Shown piece after piece: positions 34,076 to 47,636 of a stretch of 64,000 nt of DNA (positions are counted from its first letter, which is position 1; every line of letters starts with the position of its first letter). Source of the stretch: Triangularia verruculosa. Lineage: Eukaryota > Ascomycota > Sordariomycetes > Sordariales > Podosporaceae. Location of the stretch: assembly GCA_033296885.1 (NCBI GenBank), contig MU863932.1, positions 62,001 through 126,000 of the forward strand, read 5' to 3'. The notes beneath the pieces are model-generated. The model ran no database searches, was not told the origin of the DNA, and was given only the letters and a program-made list of their open reading frames with translations. The position numbers were made by a program, and so were the translations under genes.

Positions 34076-36059
34076 ATGTGCCTCGGGGTCCTTTGAAGGT
34101 GGTTTGTTTTAATGATACCCCGTTTGCGCAATGAATGAGGCATGAAGCTATAAGGAGATTGGGAGTAAGATATTGGTAAATGTTGTCTGTTTCGAGGGCA
34201 TTTGTTGAGCTTCATGCCTATCGACCAGCTTCTGATTTATATGAGTATGGCGGGTCGTGCATGTGTTCGTGGAGGTCTCGATGCGCAGCTGCTGCTGGTC
34301 AACCAGGGACAGCTTTCTCTACGTAGGAGCCAGGATCTACATAAGATCGAGCTGCTATATGGAGCCATCTGTGTCTCCCGGCCATGCGTCGGCAACATCG
34401 ACCTCCTCGGCTTCTTCATCTTTTCACGCCCCTTATCCCCATCATTGCTTCATTAACGTTGCAATGCCCCAAGTTCCATGTTCTATTCGCCCATTACCTT
34501 GTCCCCCCACACCACGAGCCTCGCCATCTTGCATGCTCCTGCCCGGACTTGCACGCCGTTTGTCTTTAGTTTGTAGGAAAGTAGCCGCAACACCAAGCCC
34601 TCAAGACAATCCACAACACCACACCCCATCTGGCATCCCGAAGCCCACAGCTGCCAAGCCCTCCTTCACGTAAGTATATATGTACTGCCCCGTGACCGAC
34701 CGACCGACCGGTTCCCGGCACTCGGCCGCCGTCATAATGTTCAACATTTTTTTGAGCCTCCTCCCGAAGCCACCTACCTAGCGTGCCTAGTCAAAAAGAG
34801 GCAATCCGGGCATCAACGTCTCAGTCGTGTTTATCCCCATCCCCGACTCCATCCATTACTCCGTACATTACACGATTCGAACCACTCATCGATGATTCAC
34901 CGACCAATCCAACCATCCAGTGCCTACAACGTTCTTAAACCAACTAGTGTAGCGCACCTTGGCTATCTCTTTTCTCACCGCCATGAGATCATCCCCACAC
35001 CATTCATCACCAACCAAGGTAGGTTGTGATCCTCGGGATAAATCTTTCCCTAACCCTTAACCACCACCACCGGCGATCACCGATCTGCCATCCCGCATTT
35101 CTACCCCGAAGAAAAATCTTGATCCCCGCCGAACCAAGGAAAACCCCAGATCCCCGCATTATCTCCGTGCTGCTCCGCTTACTTCCAGCTTCTTCACGTG
35201 AGAAAAAGAGAGGGGGAAAAAAGATATTCACCCCACCCACCACTCGGTGTCTCCGCAACTCTAATCACCAAAGTGGAAATCCGGTGATGGGCAGTGGATC
35301 GTGGGGTCGAGAACCACACAACAGCATGCATGTGCCAGATAGAATCTCTTGCATTGTGGCAATTCCACTGTGGATTGCTGTGTCAATGCTTGTAGCACAG
35401 TCGGTCCGTCTGGAAGCTTTGTTTGCTCACGGGATCAGTCGTGAGATGGGGTACGGTAGGCACACGCAAAGTACCGAGAGCCAAGTTGAAAGTGAGATCT
35501 AGATCTTAATATGTTTTTGTGTTTGACTCGGACACCCAATATCTACATAGAATGGAAAGAATTGTCGAGGCCAAAAGGCATAACAAAAAACCAAAGAGCT
35601 CCCCAAAAGAAAACCAAGCCTTTTTTTACCACAAGTACATATTGTTGAACATCGCTGCCATAATAAAAGAAGAGTTTGTACTGATAGACGTACACAAAAC
35701 ACCAAGATTCCAATCAGCTGACATCCAGAAAAGTGACATTTCACAAGTTCATAAAAACCCACCCTACCCACCCACCGAAGCCCGCCGTCGCCACCCGCCG
35801 AGAGAAACCGATGGAAGCCCAACCTGCCCACCGAAAAAAGAAAACCGACTGACAGACCCCCTTGCCTTTTTGGGTTTTGAGCAGAGCCAGCGAGAACGCC
35901 ATGGGAAAGAAAGACCACCAAGGCCACCGTGTATGTATAGTGATGATTAGAAAATAAATAAAACATATATAACTGTTGCTCGGCATTTGGGGTGCACGCC
36001 AAGTGATGAGAAGCTGTGTCGTCGAGTATTTTTTTTGAAGTGTAGGACAGGAATGGTCT
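34076..36059. other. Convergent gap, 2.0 kb
   Basis: This lies between the 3' ends of the cyclin and XLR1 genes. Open frames of 138-167 codons occur on both strands but start without ATG or look random. Contents include a CCGA tetramer run near 34697-34711. Long 3' untranslated RNA of either gene is possible. Confidence 0.5.
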
Positions 36060-38954
36060 TCAGAGCGCCAGGCCAGTGCCGTCGCCTGTCCACCGGTACA
36101 AGGCGAGTAGTTCCCTCCGACGCTGGTGTTGCTCGCCCAGGTCCTCGGGAACACGACCCCGAACTTGTGCAAGAGCGCTGCGCATGACCCTGCTGAAGTT
36201 GCGCTGGTACTCTGTGTTAAGTGTCACGACGCAAGCTTCGTGAGCACGGATGATTGTCTCGCAGGCCTTGACGACACTCGGAGATGCCTCCAGTTGTAGC
36301 TTGTCGGCGATTAGGAGGAGGAGAAATGAGCCTTGAAGTAGGTAGATGCCAAAGAAGAACGGCATGAACTCAAGGCCGGGGTCAAACTCGAGGATGTTGC
36401 TGATGGCCTCGGCGGCCGAGACAGCATGACCAGTGGCAGTAATGAAGCCTTGGCTGCTAATCCAGAGGTCGTTGTCGTCGAGTAGGTTGATGGGGTCCCA
36501 CTTGCCAGTAAGAAGAATGTGCAGTACATGCATGACATGTGTTCCGTAGGCCATCACAATTCGTGTCTGAATATCGCTCTCTGTCATCCGGCTAGAGCTT
36601 GTGTGGGCACTGTGAACACTGTGGACCGACGGCGTGCCAACATCCGTTGGCATGTCGTTGGCAGTAGGGACACCGGCAGCCTCGGCCGCCTTCTCATCGG
36701 CTGCTTGTGCTTGTGCGCTGAGACTCAGGTTGCGCTGCTCGAATCTCTTCAAGCTTCGCTCATAGACTTCTAGGTGGCGTGTGATCTCCGATGTCTGATC
36801 GTCCCACTCCCGTGAGGAGCGGAAGCCTACTCCAAAGCGAGGATGGTTCCTGGCGTGGTGAAGGTCGACAATCTCGCCGAGAATGGTCATCAGGGGGAGG
36901 AAATAGCCATATATGCTGTGGCCCGTGCATTCAAAGCATGGTCCTCGGCCTCGAACGCTTTGGGAGGACTCCGGGTCCGAAGCCAGGACGTTGGGGTCCG
37001 TATAGGCATGAAAGATGCCATTCTGATAGTCGGTGTCGTCCATTGGCTGATAGAGCCCATCGCACTCAATGTCCAGAAGAAATAGAGGGCGGTTGTAGCA
37101 AAGCGCAAGATGGCGGTCGACAATGTAGACGATCCACCAGATTCGTCTTCTTTCCTCACGTTCTTCTTCCGTGATTACGCCCTGAAGACTACCAATCTCC
37201 CCACGCTCTTCCCCTTCTTCGCTGTCGGTAGAGCCACCCTGGCGGGTAGATGGTGCGTTTTGAGGCAACTCACGACCAAGCTTGAGCTCGCGTGCCAATG
37301 ACCACGCAGCGTTCCACCACCGAAGACTGGCACCCTTGTACTCGCTGGCAGACACCACTGTCGCCAGGTGTATGTAGGTAACAACATCGTCGAGGGAGCC
37401 AGCAGCGCCGAATGCCCCCGACTCGCCCGTGAGGGCGTCCATGCTGATGGAGCCAGGAAGCGCCACACCAAGACCGCCAAGGGCAACGCCATCTACGATA
37501 GGGCTCGAGACAGGCGACGCCTCTTCGGAGGGCGTGTGGATCAGGGGCTTGAGCAGGCTGACGGTGAGCTCAAGAAGCTTCTGGCAAATCTTGCCGCGCG
37601 CCGAGGGGACGCTCGTCAAGAAAGGAGCTTCGCTGGTCTGGGCAGCAACCCAAAGCATGCTTGCTAAGAGAGCTGGTTGGCACTGGCGAGGCTTAGTAGG
37701 GTGCAGGAACGACCGTTTTCGGAACACGAACCCCAGAACGTATGGCGACATGGGGTGCATCTGGGCCGATGATGAGCTCGCAAAGTAGAGATCAATAAGA
37801 TCGCAGGCCAACGAGAGCGGAATCATGTTGCCCAGATGCGGAACCAGCGGTTCCAATACTGGATACCGCAGCGGCGAGTGGCTGTAGTTGTTTTGCGGTA
37901 CGTGCGAGGCAAACTGGGGCGGTGGTGATGACATATTCATCCAGCCAGGGGATGTTGGCTCTCCGCCCATGGGATAGGCGCTGAGAGGGCTGTTTCCGAG
38001 GCGGAAACCGTTGGGCCCACTTGCCGAATAGCCAGTTGGGCTCTGGGTCTGTAGAGCATATGGCAGATCAGGGTAGCTCGACATGCCATTCTGGGCAGAG
38101 CCATAGGGGGCATGAGGGGGCCCATTCATCATGTGGCCTCCCATTTGACGCTCGTAGGCCGGGTGTACGTTTCCATAACCGTTGAGATCCAGCCCCGATG
38201 GGCTGTCCAGATGGTCGCGATCCATTGCGCCAGGGTGACTTGTCATGTGAGCCTGGTGAGCAGCAATCTCGGCCAAGCTATCCATGCTCCCTGTTCGTTG
38301 ACTTCTCATTGTGTCCTCGGCATCGTTTCCTGGCTTCTCATCGGAGTTTGATTGGCGTTCCTGCTTTGTGGTGCTTGGTGTGTCGCTTCCATTCTCGGTA
38401 GATTGCCCGTTTTCGCCTCCTTGACTTGGTGACTTTTGACCGTTTGAGGACGCCGCAGCCGCAGCTTGTTGGGCAGCTTGCTGGGCCAAATCCTTTCTGG
38501 AAGCCTTCCCTCGCTTTTTGCGTTCCCGGATGTATTCGCAGCCAAGACCGAATTCTGTGGTTGTCAGGGTCATGTTAGGTTACCACGAGCAGCAAAGAAA
38601 CTCACCAATGCAATGAGCACAGGGATGCTGGCCGTCGCACTTCGTGCGAAGCTGGTTGCACTGATCACAAGCTCTGCTGATTCTTCGGCGGATAGGACCC
38701 GCCGCTCCTGTAGCCCTCGATGAAGGGCCGTATGGGTGCTGTCTATGCTTTGGCTGAGGTCCTGCTCTGGCGAGATGTGGATTGTGAACACCGACGTGCT
38801 GCTGAAGCTGCTGGAGTGCGTAGTGTGAGCCTGGGGCCAAGCCATCGAGACCCCCAGGGTGGAGGTGGCCTCCCGGAACGTGGCCGTTGGACATGAGTGT
38901 GTTGGCGGGGATGGCATGGTAGGGAGAAAATCGGTGGAGAGGATTGGATAACAT
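36060..38954 (-). CDS. xlr1: Xylanolytic transcriptional activator XLR1/XlnR
   Basis: A Zn2Cys6 activator that turns on xylanase and, in many sordariomycetes, cellulase genes in response to xylose or xylan-derived inducers. Exons 38954-38606 and 38554-36060 encode 947 residues, matching family size. The zinc cluster has Cys 96, 99, 106, 112, 115 and 122, in the family's ACDQCNQLRTKCDGQHPC sequence, followed by the basic linker RERKKRGKASRKD. The intron splits the cluster just before the last Cys, a position I recall as conserved in XlnR genes. A Gln/Ala- and Pro/Ser-rich part leads to the fungal-specific regulatory domain (from about 330; RRRIWWIVYIVDRHLALCYNRP), then the conserved C-terminal segment EFMPFFFGIYLLQGSFLLLL and the end ALYRWTGDGTGLAL. 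Nothing looks broken. About 342 nt upstream of the start contain no ATG on the coding strand. Confidence 0.95.
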
Positions 38955-41900
38955 CTTGGCGGTTGACGATTCCTCTTCTTCGGGTGACGGTAAGGAAAAG
39001 AAGGTGTTTGAATTAGAAGATGAAGAGGTTGGCGGTCGTCAAGACCGTGTATTAGCGGGGGTAAAGACGGACGGCCTCGAGCGAGTGCGGGCAGTTGGTT
39101 GAAGCGCGGCTACGTCTGTGGTAAGATCTGGGGGGAGAGGCAACAAGCAAAAATTGTCGACGTCTAGGATGGGGAAGTGGGAGCTTCTATATCTCCCCTT
39201 GGCGGAAGGAAGCTGGTGAGCTGCCGGGAAGAGAACAGCCAGCGGCAGTCAGACGGACCGAAGAGAGCTTCCCTGTAGGGAAAGGTCAGTAACAGGCATG
39301 AGCATTAACGGTTCGTAGAAGAGCATAACAGAGACCAAAACAGTGGGAGGGGATCAACGCGGTTATGAAAGAAGGCGGCACGGCCATCTGCAAGATGGGT
39401 GCAGCGAGGAGCCCGCATGGCGGGGTTGGGGTGTAGGAGACAGGAGTAGACGGCAGGCCAACCGACAGGGGGTGACGGCATGTAAACGGGCCTTGTCGAG
39501 AACGTGGAGGGCAGGGAAGATGGATCTTCAACGTACACGAAGAATGGATCAAGAGAAGGGGGGGGGAGGGGGGTGTGAAGGCGAAGAACGGCTGGGCCGC
39601 TTGTGGTGCTGGGCTAGGCCGGAGCGTGTTTCTCAAGCTCTTCCCGAACCCCTAGAACCCAGAAAACTGACTTGAGGTACTTCTCCCGGAAGGCCTCAGA
39701 TATGTCGTTCGTCTATCTTCCCGGTGGGCCGTCACGAACAAGAAGATGGCTTTGATGGGTCGGCCTCTCAGTCTCTGAAGATATGCCGTATAGTGCTGGA
39801 GAGGGGCCGGAGCGAGACAGGCGCGCCGAAAGGACAAAAGGATATCCGAATCGAGCAAGGTAGCAAATCGGTAATTTTTGTCGAGCTGTTCCTGCTTTCC
39901 CCAGGGTGCTTTCTGCGAATTTGTATCGTCGGCTTGGCTTGCATACAGAGCAGGAAAGCCGCTGCTGAGCTAGTTGATCAAGCTGGCTACGATTGGTGAC
40001 CGGGGCGCGTGGTTCTGGTTCAGCACAATATCAAGTATCAACTTTATATTGCCCTCGCAATATAAGCGGCGGGACGGGAGGCATATGGGGATGAACGAGG
40101 CGTGTGGGAGCGCGGGGCGGGTAGCGTCGTGTGGGAAAAAGGCAACAGCAGCAACTCTGGAGAAACGGGCACCTCAGGGTCTGCTTGAGGATATATGGGC
40201 CTCGCTTTCATCTGCCAGCCAGTCTGGAGTAACCCAAGACAAGGATGGCCCATCAGGGCAGGGGTCCCAGAAGCTGGTCTTGGTGGAGAAAGTTGACGAC
40301 GCTATCGTCGTAGTGCCAGCATGAAAGGTGTTGCGAAGACAGCATGCGGCAGGCACCTGGCACTTCCCTGACGAGATGATTCTTGCCCACAGAAACACTC
40401 CGATGAGAGTCGTCTTCTCTGCCCTGTCCTGGGGTTACCCTCCTGAGCTGGGCTGCTCGGCACAGGCGATGGCAGGCGCTGAAGGAGGGTTCGCTCCTCG
40501 CAAACGCCCGCAACACTCCACCCTGAATGCTGCAGTTCATCGCTTCTGAGGTTGGAGGTGTCGAGCCTCCATAGACAATTGACTAATTGCGCAGGCGATG
40601 GCACTGGAAGCGGCGGAGAAGCATGCTGCTGGCGAGCGTGGACTGTGCCATCCCCGCTTATAGTGGCCTTGGCACCGCTTTCGCTCGGCCAGAGTGTCGC
40701 CGAGGGACAGTCATCACCTCATCGTGCTGGGGATTTTTTTCTTGTGGGTGCTTTCTGTGAGTGCTTTCTGGTGTGGAGGGGCTGGCCTCCGCCAGCTGGG
40801 GAAGCTGGGGCGGCAAGTCTGGGGAGGACTGGGGAGCCGGGGAGAAGAGATGGGGTCGACTTCTTGTCAAGCCAACCAACAAGCTGTCCAGGGTGATGCC
40901 GTAATGGAGCTCCAGAGCTTTCAGATTTGCAAAACCAAAGTGCGTCGGTTGGCCATCCATGATCCGGCATCCATGGAACTCTTGCCTCTTGACCACCACC
41001 AGCATTTGACGAGAAGCGAGTGACAAGTAACAGCCGAATCTCCCTCTTTCGGGACAGTTACTCAAGGTGTCTCTCGCTGCAGAGCCGCTGCATGTTCTGC
41101 GTGCCACTTTGCTGCATATCTGCTGCAACCCCTGTCGCTTAGGGTTGTTGCTGACTTCTTACAATCTGGGCAGACGGAAGAGCCATCGTACAGTCGGCTT
41201 GCTCAAATGTCCATCCAGATCCGTTCCGCCATACGCCATAGGCCCGCCTGTTATCCCGCGCCATGGTACAAGACGTTATACGTGCCTGCTGTTAAGCATC
41301 TGGGGACGGGGGCAGCAAGAAGTGGTGCATTGAATGTTTGTCGGGCGATTCCAGCCATCACGGCGGACGGTCCAGAAGGGGGTTTGATATTGCGTTCATC
41401 CAAGAACTTATTTACTCCGCATGTTTGAGGGCGATCACGGAGATGGCGACATGTACATGGTGGCGACCTGAGACAGACAGCAGTGACGCTGGATGGCAGG
41501 CAACGTGATGCGCTTGGTGCAGTTTGACGCATAGGGTATCGATTGGACGCTCAGCTCGCCCAGCTGAGATTGTGGGTTGCGGAATGGGTGTCGAGATTTG
41601 GGCCTTGTCGATGGAGCACGGCAGATGGCAGATGAAAAGATGGGGGGTTCGTCAAGCCAAGAAAGGAAAGCATCTGCCAAGCGGCGTCCACTTCGATCGG
41701 GGCTTGTCAGGCTTGACTGGTGGAATTTTTAGGGTTCAGGCTGCTCCTTCTGGACGACACTCTTCAACAACCTGGCTCCCGTCTGATCAAGGCAGGAACT
41801 CCCAGTTCACCGCCCTGATCTACGAGCAGAGATGGAAAGAGCAGATACGAACGACTGTTGAGGTCGACTGTGTGACCTGCATCTCCAATTCCCCAACTTG

Positions 41901-43891
41901 TCGTCGGTTGGGGACATCCGCAAAGCCCAGGTCATTGGAGATGCATGGCAACTTCATTACGCAAAGGCGAAAGGTTTTTGTTGTTTCCTATCCCCCTCCC
42001 TCGTCGATCTCCGTTGCATTGACAACCATGAAAGGCGACTTGTGGTGCCACATGACAATACCTCTTGCAGACACCTGACTGTCCGAAAACTGCATTTCCA
42101 CCATGTCTTTCTTCTCTCCGAGCTCTGTTTCCCGAATCGTCCTCGTCTTCGAAATTGCAAAACCGGTTGGCGCTTCTGCTATGACATTCAACTCGAGGCG
42201 GCATGCCAATATCGGAAACCTTATGTCGTCAATTATCGGCCGAGATAGCAGCGAAGGAGGAAGACTAGTTTGTTGAAACAGACCTGATGTCCGGGAACCA
42301 ATCGCGCTAGACCGCAATCTAAACGTACCTATGCATGCATCTCGAGCTTCCCCCCAGGGACCAAAACACACAATGCCATCTCAGCGGCGACTAGCCCCCG
42401 GCAGTGGCATTCCGATCTGTCTACAGTAGTGAACCATAGCAGAGTGCTTGTCAGAGTTATCCCGGCTTACCGACGACAGACCACTAGACCACATAGCGAT
42501 GAACAGCTAGTTCACAACCTCGCCACCTCTCGTCGGTCCCTGCTTGCACCTCTAGTACCTGGCTACCACTGCCGTTGTTCACCACCGAGGAGTGCAGTAT
42601 GGGCCATGCCACCTTACCACCTTCGTGTCGCTGTGCAGTCTTGCCTCGGTCGGTACCTGGATCGCCAGATTGCAAACATTGTCAAGATCAGACTCTACTG
42701 CGGCCCTGATTGGGGACATCCGCGCCGCCTCAAAGCTCCCATGACCTCGCTCTCTCTCCGGTGTGTGTTCAGCTGCATACACTCGGATTGTGGCTGGCCT
42801 GGGGGTACCGGCGGAGCACACGGCGCGCGGAACGCTCCTCCGCAAGTGCCGCTCATCGATTGTTGCACAAACCTTGGTCGAGACTGGCGCCACATGTCAC
42901 CCACCCACACCACCAAACCAAACATTTGAACAAGCAAAGTCTGTGCAGTCCAGTTTTCTCACCGAGCGGTGAGATGACGGTGGCGCAGTGACCTAATGCT
43001 CTCGGATGCTAACCTCAAGCTCATCACCGAGGGAGGCCTGTCATCTTAACTTTTTGATCGATGACGCCGGAAGACGACCAACGGACAGGACAGGCAGGTC
43101 GCCGAAAGCCCTGTGCGCCACCAGATCGGCTTTCTTCTTTCAACGGAACCGGGGGTCGTCACCATCCCTGCCGTAGCGCCATTCTTCAACGGCCGGCGGA
43201 CCGAAACTCCACATGCACGCAAGATCGCGCCCACACCGTTGAGATGTTTCCATACCTCTGATTGGATAGCATGGAAACTACTTCTTGGCTCAAGTCTGGT
43301 TCCGAACCTCCATCCACCAATGACGCAGCCCAGTGATGGCCCGCTCCAGGAGCTTGCCCCGAAACCCCGTTCATGTCGAGAACTTCAAACATGGACATTT
43401 ATCTTCACATATCATACAGAGGACATTCACTGTTTGCTGCCGACTGCTCACAGGATTAGCAAACTATACGCCTGTCAGAATAACGGTACCAGAATGCGGC
43501 TCATGGCCTAAAAGGCCCACATCGATATTGATCACGGTCCGAACCACAGTCAAAGCATGTGTGCAGGGGAGCTCAATTCGGATGCGTTCAGCTTGCAGGA
43601 GCTCCAGCTAGCTCTGGGGGAGCTCCCTTTCTTCCGCAGCACCCACGTGGCATGTGCCAGCCTTCCAGCATGTTTCATTTCAAGCCATGAGCGAACCGAC
43701 TCTTCTCTCAACCCAGGGCGAAACCACAATTCAGGTGTACCCTTTCGGCGTTAGCTTCAACCAGGCGGATGGGGCCTGGCCGTTTCGAGAAAGGTGGCCT
43801 ACAAGTCTTTAGCAGTTAACTTCGTCTGTTCTCCTGCTCCGTCTCATCAACAGCTCTAGTCTCGTCAACAATTTGACTGGCTCATGGTTGC

Positions 43892-43953
43892 AAAAAAAAA
43901 AAAAGAAAAAAAGAAAAGAAAAAAAAAAAAAAAAAAAGAAAAGAAAAAAAAAA
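43892..43953. repeat. A-rich tract (A/G purine run)
   Basis: About 62 bases of A interrupted by single G residues. It could be simple slippage or the poly-A tail of an old retroposed copy, but no retroposon body was recognised on its 5' side. Confidence 0.9.
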
Positions 43954-45758
43954 GGTCGCAATAGTGTGGATGGGCAGTTGATGTGGTGTTATCAGCACTA
44001 CACCCTTCACACCCTTCTACACTACACCCTCCAACCCTGTTGAGATGTCATCGGCAGCTGCCGATCAAAGTCTCCGCTGTATGTACCCCGCTACCCAGCT
44101 CCCGCGGGGACAATACAACAATACAACGTCGATAGGGCGTTGGCATGAGCTGCGCAGGCCGAACAGCTGCCGGTGTCCCCATGCCACATGGAGGGAAACC
44201 GACATTTTAGATTGTCTCGCCTCTCTTACTCTGTTTTGGGGACAAGCTGCAGTCGGTACCTACCCGCGAAAGGTACGGTCTGTTGATCAGTCCTGGGGTA
44301 ATATATTACATGCTGGACACACCCCGCTGTACTTTACGGAAGAGGGACCGTCTTTCCACCTGGCCTCAGTATCTGTAGTAAGCCTGCCCCTCTTGAACCG
44401 ACAATCCTCGAGTCGGAATACCGGACCTCATTAATAGGGTCTACTCACCTTCCTTTCGTGGCCATCAGGCTGTTCTCCGCAGACTAAACCAATCCTATGC
44501 CAAGACAGCGGCATTGTCCTAGCAGGATCATGAGCGTTGGCTCACTAGGTTGCGTGTCATTCACGGTCAGTCGCAGCCTTCATCTGGCGACGACAGCTCC
44601 GTCAATGTGGTTCCGAGATCTGGGTGATCACGGCTTACGTTCAAGAGCTTCAATCTTGCAGATCATACAGGCAAGATGAAGGGACAGCTTTCCAGAAAAG
44701 CTCCCGATTCCCGGGGCCGTCTAATCCTTTGTCAGACTCAGACGAGACGACCTCAGAACCGCAGCGGTGATCGGTCAGCGACGTTGTTGTCCCGCACTTC
44801 TTACGTGTCTGAGCTGCAGGTGTCAAGCAGGTACGAGCGAAGTGAGAAACCTGGTCAACGGACGAATCCTTGGTGCGACCACAACCTTGACGCCGGGAGG
44901 CGGCTGCTATCTTGGCCATCTAACTCCAACACCGAAGGATTCAGTCAAGACTAGTGGGAGGGTGCCATGTATTCTCTACCAGACAAACTAGCAGTTTCGT
45001 TACATGGACTTCACGGATTTCAACCTGCAGTACTTGCGTTGGAAAAATGAGAGAGACATGCATGCGTATCAGCACCACGTGCGTTGAACGGATGATCGTG
45101 GCTGGATGTGGTGACAGCCATCAGTCATGCTAAGATACTGGTACGACATACACAACCCCATAGCCTGACGGCGGGACGCGGTTGACAGAGCCCAGCTTGA
45201 GCTAGTTAGGCGCTGTAGGTCTCGCCAATGAACGCACTATGGCCTTTCTTTGGTACCATACGGTGGTCTTTATCACCGGAAGAGAAGAGCGGTCTTAGAT
45301 TGGATTTAATCTAGGGTGTAATTTGCAAAATCGCCGTGGTGACATCAACAGACCTTGATTGCTGTATGCAGAGTCGCCATCAGGGAGGCTAGACCGTGGG
45401 TCTGCTTGACCGACAGCTCGCATCTCGTTTCGCAGTCAGGGACCACACTTCCACGATGTCAATACCCCGTCGAGAAAACCTCCGAAGAGAAGCATTGGTA
45501 CTAGTTTGACATGCACTAGAACGCCGGCAGATCACAAGCGTGGCACCATTGCAATCAACGTACCCTGACAAACGGCCCTCGACACGAATAACATCATTAC
45601 ATCTTATACGGCCTAAGGGGGTTCAAGATCTAATGGTCTCAGTTGCACCTGAATCCGAACGTACGCAGGGGACCGGAGGGAGCTTGATACTTCCACAACA
45701 AGGCAAGCCAAACTCAGGCGTCATTCAGAACCACGGTCCCAGTCAACACGGTGGTCGA

Positions 45759-45782
45759 CAAGGTCAAGGTCAAGGTCAAGGC
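45759..45782. repeat. CAAGGT hexamer x4
   Basis: Four head-to-tail hexamer units, the last ending in C. Short tandem repeat with no evident function. Confidence 0.85.
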
Positions 45783-46530
45783 GTGTTAGGATTCTGAATT
45801 CCGAGTTGATGTTAAATACGGCAATACTTTGCTCCGGGCATGAAGTCCCGTTGACCTCGTGCTATTGTAGCAGTCAGCGAGACGCCACAGCTCAATGCGG
45901 AAGTCCGCTCCGGCTCAAGTTCCATCCTACCGGCCTCCTACGGCACTTGTACGATCTTCAAAGCTTAAGCCCAGAGGGGTTTTGCGGGGAAAGAGAGTTG
46001 GGTGGTATTCCGAGAGCGTTCCTCAAGGCATCATCCTAGGCAGCCAAAGAACATGTGTTGGCCAGCACTGTGGTTCCGAAGCTGTGATCATCGACCTGGT
46101 CCAAAGAATTCGAGGGATTGTCGCTAGCGAGAGTGAGGGGAAGCAACACATGATCGCAACAGTGACTGGGGTTCCTGTCAACAACACATATCGCGAGCGA
46201 GATATTCTCCGAGCAGAAAGCAGCATGCTGGTGGGCACACACATGCAACACAAGTTGCGGTTACTTGAACCCCATTTCAGCCCGGGGGGAAACAGTAAGA
46301 TATCCACCCACTGCATGTTTGAATGCCGTGCGAGATGGTTTGTTCCGTTCTCCTTCTAGTAGTGGCGCCATGGCGGTTTGGTGGTTGGTAGAGCAGTGCG
46401 AGTATGTGTTGAGCACGATGACCGCCATACCTCTTCCATCAACCGTTGAATGCGCAGCAAATGTTCAGGAGAGCGGCAGAAGTAGTGTGCTGACACAGTC
46501 TGTGTTTTGAGTTCGCCTGTGCTCTGCAGA

Positions 46531-46551
46531 CGTCTGCCGTCTGCCGTCTGC
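46531..46551. repeat. CGTCTGC heptamer x3
   Basis: Three perfect head-to-tail copies of CGTCTGC. Part of the motif recurs near 48709. Confidence 0.8.
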
Positions 46552-47336
46552 CGGCGCCTCGAAACATTGGGAAGACAACAGCCAGCAGTTCAGAAGCGGG
46601 AAGCAAGGGTCACCCCACAATGATTCCAGCGGGTGGGAATAACGTCATCCACAAAACACCGAGTTGATCAAACAGCGTTCGTCTCTCGCCGTGGGGTCGC
46701 CTTTCATACCTACCGAACCCAAGCCCATCGTCTGAACTCTTTTGCCATGTGTCTGGTAGCTGCGCATGAAGGAACATCAGCCAAAATATTTCCGTCGTTT
46801 CAAGGGCCACAACTCTTGGCCAGCGACGCCACAGAGACGCTCACTTTTCGCTGCTTGTTGCATGACGGACTCATCTCGGACCCACGGTGAGGTCATATTG
46901 AAAGGCAGATCAGATGCCCTTCTAGAAGATTGCCATTTCGACCTTGTGTAATATCACATTGTAGACCTTTCTTCTTGATAGTCGTCGTTGCATTCAACAG
47001 GTGTGATGAACAGTTGGCCGCATCGCATCCTGCCCGCTATGACATCTCCAGCCCGTCTTTGCATACACAAGCATCTCGTTTTTTTGCGGGGGAAGACATC
47101 GTAGACATCTACACGGACTTTTGCCCCAGGACCACGATGGCCGTTTAGCCCCTTGCATACTCTTCTCACCTGAGGTCTCAGTTTTGGACCCCTTTATGAA
47201 CGGCAATTGGGTTTGGCTGCTGCAGAAAACACAAAGACGGCAAGTTATCTCTGTCTAGAACGTCCACCCTTATCGAATTTTGATATCCGGTTTGGGACAA
47301 GCGGCTGCTAAGATCATGAGGCTCGTCAGTCTCCTG

Positions 47337-47360
47337 GTGTGTGTGTGTGTGTGTGTGTGT
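47337..47360. repeat. (GT)12 microsatellite
   Basis: Twelve perfect GT units in non-coding DNA. Confidence 0.95.
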
Positions 47361-47600
47361 TATGCTGCGTTGTGCTAGATGAGGGAGGAGAGAGTTGTGG
47401 GAGGGAAGCGGCTCAAGGACAGACACGGCATCCTCCCCAGACCAGATCCGCGTTTTGGAATGGTAGATGCCGATCCAATCGCAGGCTACCATTGCCTTCT
47501 TGATATTACATTCTATCCCGTGATATCCTGGGAAACGAGAAAGAAATCTGCTACAGGGACTTGGACTCGAGAAGATGCAGAACGGACAGCCTGCTCAATG

Positions 47601-47636
47601 CTCTCTCTCTCTCTCTCTCTCTCTCTCCCCCTCTCT
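47601..47636. repeat. CT-rich microsatellite
   Basis: CT units to 47627, a short C run, then more CT, in non-coding DNA. Confidence 0.95.

Noticed and set aside
41524..42078. Open frames of 150-184 codons in the gene-free interval (also 42429-42929, 45895-46359 and 47731-48279)
   Set aside because: Short, unsupported by introns or motifs, and of the length expected by chance in DNA of this composition.
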